Origin: Bacteroidales bacterium
GTDB lineage: Bacteria > Bacteroidota > Bacteroidia > Bacteroidales > UBA3824
Length of the DNA stretch: 19,490 bases
Assembly: GCA_017543645.1 (NCBI GenBank)
Contig: JAFYFR010000115.1
Span: forward strand, 1-19,490
Direction: 5' to 3'
The notes under the pieces: model-generated
Told to the model about the DNA's origin: nothing
The model's database searches: none
What the model saw: only the letters and a program-made list of their open reading frames with translations
Translations under genes and position numbers: made by a program
In this document: positions 13,846-19,490 of the stretch, one piece after another
Layout: every line of letters starts with the position of its first letter
How positions within the stretch are numbered: the stretch's first letter is position 1

Positions 13846-15921
13846 ATGCAGCACACGTGGGACGAATTTAGAAAGCAATACGAAAACGAACAAACGGCAA
13901 GAACCAACTTCTGCGACCTCTGCGAAGACTTAATGAGGAAAAAATACCCCGACCACAACATATTCAAATCGGATTTAATAACAGAGTTCAACACCGAAAA
14001 GATAGAACAAAACGGCAAAGAGTCCGTTATCTATCTACCTAAATACTTCACCGATGGTGTCTCCAACTCCCGCAAAGGTCAGATCCGCAAATCGCTCAAC
14101 GACAACCTCCCGTACATCAAGACCAACGAAATAAAAAAATGGGTTCTCTTTGTACCTACAAAACTCACCTCCGAAGAATCTTCGTGGTGGGAAAACTGGA
14201 CTACGAGAATTTCACGAGAAAACAACATCGACCTTATCATCTACGACAGCAAGGCTATTTTCAACATGCTCAACGATTTCAAAATCATGGGCAAATGGTT
14301 TCACTCCGAACATGAATACGTTTCCGATGTAGATTCCGACGACACTCTTGATTTTGACTTCGATTTCGACCCCACCGATGACGAAAGCGTTGCGCAGCCC
14401 GAACCAAAACCCGAAACGCGCACCACCACTACAACAACCACTACCACCACCATAACCACACAAACCACCAAAACTATAGCAGCCTCGCCGCTGATAACCC
14501 AAGCCGTGCAAAATGCCGCGCCCAAAATTATGTCGGTAGCAGCATCGGCGGCAACCGATGCCACAGTAGTAAAAAACTCCGACGAGCCAAGAATCGAAGA
14601 CCTCCCCAACACCTTCAAATTCAAACAGCTTTTCGAGGAACTGGAACTGCTTCACAAGACAAACCTCACCGAAGAACAGCGCAAGATTTTCGACCAACGC
14701 CGCGAAGTCAGCAAAGTAGCCAACTACCTCAACGACTTTGAGTTCGGCGACCTTTCAAGTACAAGCGAAAGCGACCTTAAATATAAAGGTGACTCCCACG
14801 CCGCCAAAGGCCAGTATTCGCGCTCGCTATACATCTACGAATATATCCAATACAAGAACCTGCTTAGCGATGACCGCAAGAACGAACTCAACACCGACAT
14901 CCAAGACAGCTGCAACAGCCTCCAGTTTATGTACAAAATGATGAAGGGCGACCTCCTGTTTGCAACCCGCGAATATATCAACGCCTACGAAGAGTACGAA
15001 GAGGCGGCAGCACTCAAAGATGGCGAGAACGCCGAGGCTAACTCCAAGAAATTTGAGGCCCAGGGCGAGGCTCTGATGGAGGTTGGCGATTTTGCTAACG
15101 CCGCTACCTGTTTCAAAACCGCGCTCAACTACAACGTGGCCGACGAAAACCTCAAAAACAGATACGAAATTGCCAAATCGCTCGACAACGGAACCAACTA
15201 TTTCAAGAGCAAATGGCTTAAATGGCTAAACATCTTTATAGCTCCATTCGCATATTGGAAGGCTAAGCACAAAGACCCGTCGATCCGCGAGAACGCTCAC
15301 GCCAAAAAACTCCGCAAAAAGGCTTGGTGGGGTATCGTTACCGTTATTCTGATTCTTCTCGCTGTTGCCGCTATATTCTTTATCGGCAGATATTTGGCTA
15401 ACAAGGCTGTCCAGCCTGAAATTGAGACTCAGCAGATTCAAACTCCGCACGACCTTCAGATTAAGCTCGGCGACTACTATATGAACAACGTCTCCAACGA
15501 GAATCCCCATTACATCGACAGCGCGATTGCAGCTTACAAACGAGCCATCCGCTACGACAACACCGACACCGCCGCCGAACGAAAATACCGCAACGCCGAA
15601 AACCGCCGCATGGCATATATCAACGAAGTTCAGAACAACATCTCCAACGACACTTCGTACTTCCTGAGCATGCGCCGTCCAACCGAGGGATTGTGGTTGT
15701 TCAAATACCGCTACGACCCCAACGACCGCACCAAAGGTAAGTTCGGCTATGTTGACACCACCGGCAAGGTTGTTATTGCGCCTATGTTCGACTTCAACTA
15801 CCGCAAGATGGAAGGCATCGGCGAAACTTTCTGCAACGGACGCGCGCTTGTCTGTCTCAAAGTCGGACAGGACACTATATACTTCCAAATCGACAACAAA
15901 GGCAACAAGATAGAGGAATAA
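13846..15921 (+). CDS. Membrane protein: nuclease-like N-terminal domain, Thr run, TPRs, TM helix, WG repeat
   Basis: A 691-aa multidomain protein without signal peptide. Residues 1-152 form a globular domain (FCDLCEDLMRKKYPDHNIF; VIYLPKYFTDGVSNSRKGQI; KKWVLFVPTKLT; DLIIYDSKAIFNML) resembling N-terminal modules of some Bacteroidota ATPases and TPR proteins, possibly of restriction-endonuclease-like fold; this is from memory. An acidic stretch (157-180) and a threonine run (about 192-206) act as linker. Cytoplasmic TPR-like helices (about 313-440) follow, then one TM helix (about 493-512), one more TPR (about 534-580), and a WG (KWG) repeat (about 630-690: KFGYVDTTGKVVIAPMFDF). It has its own promoter and terminator, so it is monocistronic. 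A scaffold or sensor role is inferred; no enzymatic residues are certain. Confidence 0.65.
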   Translation: MQHTWDEFRKQYENEQTARTNFCDLCEDLMRKKYPDHNIFKSDLITEFNTEKIEQNGKESVIYLPKYFTDGVSNSRKGQIRKSLNDNLPYIKTNEIKKWVLFVPTKLTSEESSWWENWTTRISRENNIDLIIYDSKAIFNMLNDFKIMGKWFHSEHEYVSDVDSDDTLDFDFDFDPTDDESVAQPEPKPETRTTTTTTTTTTITTQTTKTIAASPLITQAVQNAAPKIMSVAASAATDATVVKNSDEPRIEDLPNTFKFKQLFEELELLHKTNLTEEQRKIFDQRREVSKVANYLNDFEFGDLSSTSESDLKYKGDSHAAKGQYSRSLYIYEYIQYKNLLSDDRKNELNTDIQDSCNSLQFMYKMMKGDLLFATREYINAYEEYEEAAALKDGENAEANSKKFEAQGEALMEVGDFANAATCFKTALNYNVADENLKNRYEIAKSLDNGTNYFKSKWLKWLNIFIAPFAYWKAKHKDPSIRENAHAKKLRKKAWWGIVTVILILLAVAAIFFIGRYLANKAVQPEIETQQIQTPHDLQIKLGDYYMNNVSNENPHYIDSAIAAYKRAIRYDNTDTAAERKYRNAENRRMAYINEVQNNISNDTSYFLSMRRPTEGLWLFKYRYDPNDRTKGKFGYVDTTGKVVIAPMFDFNYRKMEGIGETFCNGRALVCLKVGQDTIYFQIDNKGNKIEE

Positions 15922-15958
15922 GCCATTCATCATAGTATATTCTTATATTATTTTTGTC

Positions 15959-15997
15959 AAATCCCGTTTTTATCCAAATGAAGACGGGATTTTTTTT
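15959..15997 (+). terminator. Rho-independent terminator
   Basis: AAATCCCGT (15959-15967) pairs with ACGGGATTT (15984-15992), with T's continuing to 15997. It lies 38 bp after the TPR/WG stop codon. Confidence 0.8.
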
Positions 15998-16035
15998 AAA
16001 ACTAAAACTCACACCTTATATATAATAGCATATTT

Positions 16036-16629
16036 ATGAAGACACCTTATATAATTATTGTATTATTGGCATTATCCATGGGTGCAGTAGCACAAAACAT
16101 CAGAGGAGCGGCACTTATAGGTATCAACGGCTGTCAGGTGGACGGCGACACTCAAAGCGGCTACAACAAACCCGGAATCCGGGCAGGTTTTACAGTCTCC
16201 TCTTCCACCGACAAAACTTTAAGCTTTGAATCGGGACTTCTCTTTACCTCAAAAGGAGCTATCAAAAAGACAAAGGATTATACAGAATTTAAGACCAAAC
16301 TCAACTATGTAGAGCTACCTCTTATAATAAAATATCATTTTGTGCAAAAATTTGGAATAGATGCAACTATATCTTACAATCATCAAATATCATCAAAAAT
16401 TATAGACCAGAACGGCACAGAAACAAAGAATCCCGGTTACCTAAAAAAATACGACGTGACGGCATCGCTCGGCGTAAGGTATTATATCAATTCGCAATAC
16501 CAGCTAACGGCAAACTTCGGGTACAGCATCACAAAAATCACCGACGACCCTCAGATGCCCTACTGGCGCAACAATTATATAAATCTCAGCATCGTAAGAT
16601 ATTTTGGAAAACCTAACAGCGAAAAATGA
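16036..16629 (+). CDS. Outer-membrane beta-barrel protein (PorT-like family)
   Basis: A 197-aa protein with a signal peptide (residues 1-19, ending SMGAVAQ) and alternating amphipathic strands separated by short turns: RAGFTVSSSTDKTLSFESGLLFTS (as separate strands), LNYVELPLIIKYHF, VTASLGVRYYINSQ, LTANFGYSITKI and a final strand INLSIVRYFG. LPLIIKY and the closing strand ending in an aromatic residue are typical of small Bacteroidota OMP_b-brl_2/PorT-like barrels. Its stop overlaps the next start by four bases (ATGA), so it is co-translated with the UbiX-like gene, an unexpected partner. No substrate can be inferred. Confidence 0.75.
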   Translation: MKTPYIIIVLLALSMGAVAQNIRGAALIGINGCQVDGDTQSGYNKPGIRAGFTVSSSTDKTLSFESGLLFTSKGAIKKTKDYTEFKTKLNYVELPLIIKYHFVQKFGIDATISYNHQISSKIIDQNGTETKNPGYLKKYDVTASLGVRYYINSQYQLTANFGYSITKITDDPQMPYWRNNYINLSIVRYFGKPNSEK

Positions 16630-17177
16630 AAATAGCAGTAGCAATCACAGGCGCAAGCGGAACCGTCTATGCCCGGAATCTCATTCAAAAATTGGCAGAA
16701 TCTCAGCAAGTGGATAAAGTTGGAGTAATGTTTAGCAATAATGGACTACAAATATATAACACCGAGAATTGCAATCTGCCCGAACAAAATGATAAAATAA
16801 CATTATACGACAATGGAGCTTTTTCCGCGCCATTTGCGTCGGGCAGCAGCACATATTCCGCCATGGTGATTTGTCCCTGCTCGTGCGGAACTCTCGGACG
16901 CATTGCCAACGGAATATCCGACACACTCATCACCCGCGCCGCCGACGTTATGCTCAAAGAGCGCAGAAAGCTGATACTCGTTGTGAGGGAAACACCATTG
17001 AGCCTCATTCATATACAAAACATGGAGAAAATCACACTTGCCGGAGGAATCGTCTGCCCTGCCGCCCCAAGTTTTTATTCCAACCCTAAATCCATAGACC
17101 AACTTATTGACACCGTTGTCTTTAGAATTCTATCGCTGCTCAACATCCAAAACGACGGTTACAAATGGGGGGAATAG
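16626..17177 (+). CDS. ubiX: UbiX-family flavin prenyltransferase
   Basis: A 183-aa flavoprotein of the UbiX/Pad1 family, which attaches a dimethylallyl group to FMN to make the prenylated cofactor of UbiD decarboxylases. The N-terminal nucleotide-binding motif AITGASGTVYARNL (6-19), the central PCSCGTLGRIANGISDTLITRAADVMLKE (as consecutive short motifs, about 84-112) and the C-terminal ETPLSLIHIQNM with AAPSFYSNP (about 123-156) match the family along its full length. The gene overlaps the beta-barrel gene by ATGA. No UbiD partner is in the window; UbiX and UbiD are often encoded apart. Confidence 0.88.
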   Translation: MKIAVAITGASGTVYARNLIQKLAESQQVDKVGVMFSNNGLQIYNTENCNLPEQNDKITLYDNGAFSAPFASGSSTYSAMVICPCSCGTLGRIANGISDTLITRAADVMLKERRKLILVVRETPLSLIHIQNMEKITLAGGIVCPAAPSFYSNPKSIDQLIDTVVFRILSLLNIQNDGYKWGE

Positions 17178-17197
17178 CGCCCTCCCCCACCCTTTTT
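17167..17197 (+). terminator. Probable terminator overlapping the ubiX stop
   Basis: GGGGGA (17168-17173) pairs with TCCCCC (17183-17188), and a five-T run follows at 17193-17197. The stem includes the ubiX stop codon region. Confidence 0.45.
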
Positions 17198-17302
17198 GCC
17201 CAAAAATATTCTCACAATTTTGTGCAAAAAGTACTTATTTATGCCTATAAAATGGTATAATATAAATAATTTTTAAAAAAATTAAAAAAACATGTAAAAA
17301 AA

Positions 17303-17334
17303 TTTGGAAATGTGAAACATAATGTTTATATTTG
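17303..17334 (+). promoter_or_regulatory. Bacteroidota-type promoter of the lysozyme gene
   Basis: TTTG (17303-17306), a 20-nt spacer and TATATTTG (17327-17334) followed by CG, a full consensus match. The inferred start near 17340 gives an unusually long leader of about 177 nt. Confidence 0.7.
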
Positions 17335-17339
17335 CGTTG

Positions 17340-17517
17340 AAATTTAAAGAAAGATTATAGCAAGAGATAAAAATCAAGTTAGAAAGCTTAAAACAACAAC
17401 TTTAAATTATCATAATAGTTCAAAAATCGGCACTGCCGATGCAAATGGCCGTCCGGGGCTTTGCCACCGAGAAAAAGACAAACCCCGAACGATTATTTAC
17501 AACAAATTTTGAGCATT
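17340..17517 (+). promoter_or_regulatory. Structured 5' leader of the lysozyme mRNA
   Basis: Three nested or successive helices can be drawn. A closing stem AATTTAAAG (17341-17349) with CTTTAAATT (17400-17408) encloses a smaller TTAT/ATAA stem. A hairpin ATCGGC-ACT-GCCGAT spans 17426-17440. A third stem pairs CGGGGcTTTG (about 17454-17463) with CAAACCCCG (about 17485-17493), leaving one bulged C. The first stem starts almost exactly at the inferred transcript 5' end. This layout suits a cis-regulatory RNA, but I cannot assign it to a known riboswitch class. Confidence 0.45.
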
Positions 17518-17597
17518 ATGAGAAACTTATTAATGAAACTCTTTATGAGTGCAAGCTGTATACTGTCATCGAGCAGTACAGTACAACAAGACCCTGA
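17439..17597 (+). CDS. Possible 52-aa leader ORF overlapping the lysozyme start
   Basis: From ATG 17439 an open frame of 52 codons runs through the end of the leader and overlaps the lysozyme gene start in another frame, ending TGA at 17595-17597. Its predicted peptide (MQMAVRGFATEKKTNPERLF at the start, ending EQYSTTRP) has a natural-looking composition without low-complexity runs. There is no homology claim. It could be a translated leader peptide, a decayed gene end, or chance. Confidence 0.18.
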   Translation: MQMAVRGFATEKKTNPERLFTTNFEHYEKLINETLYECKLYTVIEQYSTTRP

Positions 17598-18147
17598 GCA
17601 AAGCTTTTTTGACATCAGGGGCGAATTTTATGAAGAAACAATAGCTGAGGAACCGGCTGTGAAATACACTATTATACCGTATGTAGCACAGTCTGTCGAT
17701 TCCGACGTGTACGAACAGACCATTGCTTTTATCAAAAAGCACGAGGGTTTTGCCGGTGGTAAGGCTTATGTCTGCGTTGCCGGTTACAAGACTATCGGTT
17801 ACGGACACGTTATAAAAAGCAACGAACTTTTCAAGGACGACCGTATTACTAAACAGGAGGCCGACCGCCTTCTCCGTCATGACCTTAACAAATGTATCGC
17901 CTTGGCTCGTAAGTATTCTTCGGGTCTTAACGACTGTCAGCTTATGGCTGTTGCCCACTTTATTTTCGCAAAGGGTATCGGCAGCTATCTTAAAAGTCAG
18001 CTGAAGGTGAAAATCGACAATGGAGAATGTCCCGACGAGGAGTTTAGAAAATGGTGTAAGTACCACAAGCCCGACGGCACTCTTGTAACAAGCCAATATA
18101 GCTTGAACATCCGGAAATGGGAGATCGCAATGTTCAACTCCGAATAA
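17518..18147 (+). CDS. Secreted GH24 (T4-type) lysozyme
   Basis: A 209-aa muramidase that would cleave the MurNAc-GlcNAc bonds of peptidoglycan. The ATG at 17518 is chosen because it begins a hydrophobic export signal (MRNLLMKLFMSASCILSSSS); an upstream in-frame TTG at 17461 would only add polar residues before it. Cys14 could be a weak lipobox cysteine (SASC). After a linker (about 25-65) the GH24 domain begins: FIKKHEGF with catalytic Glu76, then YVCVAGYKTIGYGH (84-97). T4 lysozyme's Asp20 position is occupied by Cys86, as in many GH24 relatives; Thr92 matches Thr26. No holin, spanin or other phage genes are nearby, so it looks like a host envelope enzyme or toxin rather than a phage endolysin. 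Confidence 0.82.
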   Translation: MRNLLMKLFMSASCILSSSSTVQQDPEQSFFDIRGEFYEETIAEEPAVKYTIIPYVAQSVDSDVYEQTIAFIKKHEGFAGGKAYVCVAGYKTIGYGHVIKSNELFKDDRITKQEADRLLRHDLNKCIALARKYSSGLNDCQLMAVAHFIFAKGIGSYLKSQLKVKIDNGECPDEEFRKWCKYHKPDGTLVTSQYSLNIRKWEIAMFNSE

Positions 18148-18155
18148 TAGATAAG

Positions 18156-18186
18156 AAAGGCGGAATTAAAAGTTCCGCTTTTTTTT
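18156..18186. terminator. Terminator between convergent lysozyme and dusB genes
   Basis: GCGGAA (18160-18165) pairs with TTCCGC (18173-18178) and eight T's follow on the plus strand. Read from the minus strand the same stem is followed by CTTTCTT, so it may serve both convergent genes. Confidence 0.75.
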
Positions 18187-18191
18187 ATGTC

Positions 18192-19187
18192 CTATTCCAA
18201 TTGGTAGCCGTTGTACACTTGGTCAATCTCGTCCAATATCGAGTTGATTACTGCCGGGTCGGGTTCTGTAACGAGCCTCATCCTGTAAGGTTTAAAATCA
18301 GGTAGTCCCTTGAAATACTGCGAGTAATGACGGCGCATCTCCAATATTCCGCGAGTGTCGCCCTTCCATTGCATCGAGGTTTCTAACTGATACTTGGCAA
18401 GCTTGACACGTTCTGCCACCGAAGGCTCTGGAGGTATCTCGCCTGTTTCCAGATAGTGATGCACGGTTTTGAATATCCATGGACAGCCCACGGCGGCGCG
18501 GCCTATCATTATGGCATCCACACCGTAGCGGCTGCGCATCTCGCCGGCTTTCAGAGGGGAGTCTACGTCGCCGTTGCCGATTATGGGAATGTGCATACGG
18601 GGATTGTTCTTAACTTCGCCAATCAGTGTCCAGTCGGCATCACCTTTATATAATTGCATACGGGTTCGCCCGTGAATGGTGAGAGCCTTGATTCCGGCAT
18701 CCTGAAGACGCTCGGCGAGAGTAACAATGATTTTGGAGTTTTCGTCCCAGCCGAGACGAGTCTTCACAGTTACAGGAATATCGGGAACGGCCTTCACCAC
18801 GTCTTCAACAATACGTATCATCAAGGCGGGATTCTGGAGGAGACCTGCTCCGTCGCCACGTGTAGCGATTTTTTTCACCGGGCAACCGCAGTTGATGTCG
18901 ATTAAATCGGGCTTGAGCTCAGCAGCCATTTTAGCAGCTTCCACCATGTGGGCTGGGTCGTGTCCGTAAATCTGTATTCCCGCCGGACGCTCTGCATCCT
19001 CGAGGTGCATTTTTTTTACAGTCTTGTCGATATTGCGCACAAGTGCCTCGCTCGCAACAAACTCTGTGTAAAGCATATCCGCACCGTACATCTTGCAAAT
19101 ATGGCGGAACGACACATCTGTAACGTCTTCCATAGGCGCGAGAAACAGGGGATAACGGTTGAATTTAATATCTCCGATTGTTAACAT
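18192..19187 (-). CDS. dusB: tRNA-dihydrouridine synthase
   Basis: A 331-aa FMN-dependent enzyme that reduces uridine to dihydrouridine in the tRNA D-loop. The TIM-barrel landmarks are intact: LFLAPMEDVTDVSFR (14-28), IQIYGHDP (71-78), DINCGCPVKKIATRGDGAGL (97-116) with catalytic Cys102, VKTRLGW, LTIHGRTR, IPIIGNGDV and GVDAIMIGRAAVGCPWIF. The first residues MLTIGDIKF and overall length match NifR3/DusB proteins. It is monocistronic and convergent with the lysozyme gene. No clear consensus promoter was found in the 96-bp gap to the divergent channel gene. Confidence 0.93.
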   Translation of the reverse strand: MLTIGDIKFNRYPLFLAPMEDVTDVSFRHICKMYGADMLYTEFVASEALVRNIDKTVKKMHLEDAERPAGIQIYGHDPAHMVEAAKMAAELKPDLIDINCGCPVKKIATRGDGAGLLQNPALMIRIVEDVVKAVPDIPVTVKTRLGWDENSKIIVTLAERLQDAGIKALTIHGRTRMQLYKGDADWTLIGEVKNNPRMHIPIIGNGDVDSPLKAGEMRSRYGVDAIMIGRAAVGCPWIFKTVHHYLETGEIPPEPSVAERVKLAKYQLETSMQWKGDTRGILEMRRHYSQYFKGLPDFKPYRMRLVTEPDPAVINSILDEIDQVYNGYQLE

Positions 19188-19220
19188 TCAAAAAAATTTT
19201 TCACAAAGAAACAAACTTTT

Positions 19221-19251
19221 TTTGAAAAATACGCCAAAACATCTATTTTTG
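19221..19251 (+). promoter_or_regulatory. Bacteroidota-type promoter of the channel gene
   Basis: TTTG (19221-19224), a 19-nt spacer and TATTTTTG (19244-19251), a full consensus match. The inferred start near 19258 gives a leader of about 26 nt before ATG 19284. Confidence 0.65.
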
Positions 19252-19283
19252 ACATTTTTAAATAGCACCAAAACATCACTACT

Positions 19284-19490
19284 ATGAGCAAATTGTTTTT
19301 CGACTTGTTTAAGGATTTTTCCGACTATCTGATAGCCACATTTATGCGCTGGGGCATATCAGAAGATTGGGCTATTATATTTAAAGGCATTATCAATATG
19401 TTGATAATTGCCATTATCTGCTTTATCAGTTACTTCATCACCAAGTTGATAATCAACCGCGTGGTTCACACCATCGTTACCAAAACCGAA
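19284..19490 (+). CDS. Mechanosensitive ion channel (YbdG/MscS-like), N-terminal part only
   Basis: The first 69 codons of a gene that runs beyond the window. The peptide begins MSKLFFDLFKDFSDYLIATF, continues RWGISEDWAIIF, and has a TM helix (about 36-57, GIINMLIIAIICFISYFITK). A short amphipathic start, a W-G-[IL]-x-x-x-x-A motif and one TM ending in basic residues are typical of the first part of Bacteroidota MscS-family channels of the YbdG type. The MscS core is not in the window, so the call rests on the N-terminus alone. Confidence 0.55.
   Translation, partial: MSKLFFDLFKDFSDYLIATFMRWGISEDWAIIFKGIINMLIIAIICFISYFITKLIINRVVHTIVTKTE

Noticed and set aside
15226..15933. 235-codon open frame antisense to the TPR/WG gene
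   Set aside because: The plus strand encodes recognisable TM, TPR and WG segments; the antisense frame is a shadow without motifs.
15949..15956. TATTTTTG as promoter for the beta-barrel gene
   Set aside because: It matches the -7 consensus, but a strong terminator lies directly downstream (15959-15997), and no TTTG is at -33.

Overview
The window looks like a chromosomal segment of a Bacteroidota bacterium, most likely order Bacteroidales. Six or seven intergenic regions carry the Bacteroidota promoter signature (TTTG, about 19-20 nt, TAnnTTTG), and starts lack obvious Shine-Dalgarno sequences. The gene families also fit this group: Rpn/PD-(D/E)XK 'transposase' nucleases, a BspA-type LRR_5 surface protein, a MurF-Alr fusion, a PorT-like beta-barrel and a YbdG/MscS-like channel. 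No rRNA, tRNA, CRISPR array or complete insertion sequence was seen.

Layout. 1-5007 is accessory, AT-rich and repeat-laden. It holds the first codons of one Rpn-family gene (minus), a non-coding stretch with 9-bp repeats and four inverted repeats (121-405), a two-TM coiled-coil protein (minus), a degenerate array of ten ~43-bp units (1860-2289), a second Rpn-like gene, and a BspA-like protein with two blocks of nearly identical 69-bp repeats. 5161-9945 is a tight, GC-richer four-gene operon: an OB-fold lipoprotein, a membrane FHA protein with a vWA-like ectodomain, a membrane PP2C phosphatase with a LysM-like extracytoplasmic tail, and a membrane Ser/Thr kinase with an SH3b-like extracytoplasmic domain. 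9979-12252 encodes a MurF-Alr fusion in which the MurF half has lost its ATP-binding loop while the alanine racemase half looks intact. 12371-13711 is a sigma-factor-like / membrane anti-sigma-like pair. 13846-15921 is a membrane TPR/WG-repeat protein with a nuclease-like N-terminus. It is followed by a terminator, a beta-barrel/UbiX pair, a secreted GH24 lysozyme behind a long folded 5' leader, dusB (minus), and the start of a mechanosensitive channel gene that runs off the window.

How the genes may work together. Kinase, phosphatase and FHA reader form a complete Ser/Thr phosphorylation circuit. Each is membrane-anchored with its own extracytoplasmic sensor module, and two of those modules (LysM-like, SH3b-like) belong to classes that often bind peptidoglycan. 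The next gene makes D-alanine for peptidoglycan, and a lysozyme lies 5 kb further on. The most interesting reading is an envelope-stress or peptidoglycan-sensing module that uses LysM/SH3b in place of the PASTA domains of Gram-positive kinases, next to a racemase fused to a pseudo-MurF. This is inferred from domain architecture and gene order, not shown by the sequence alone.
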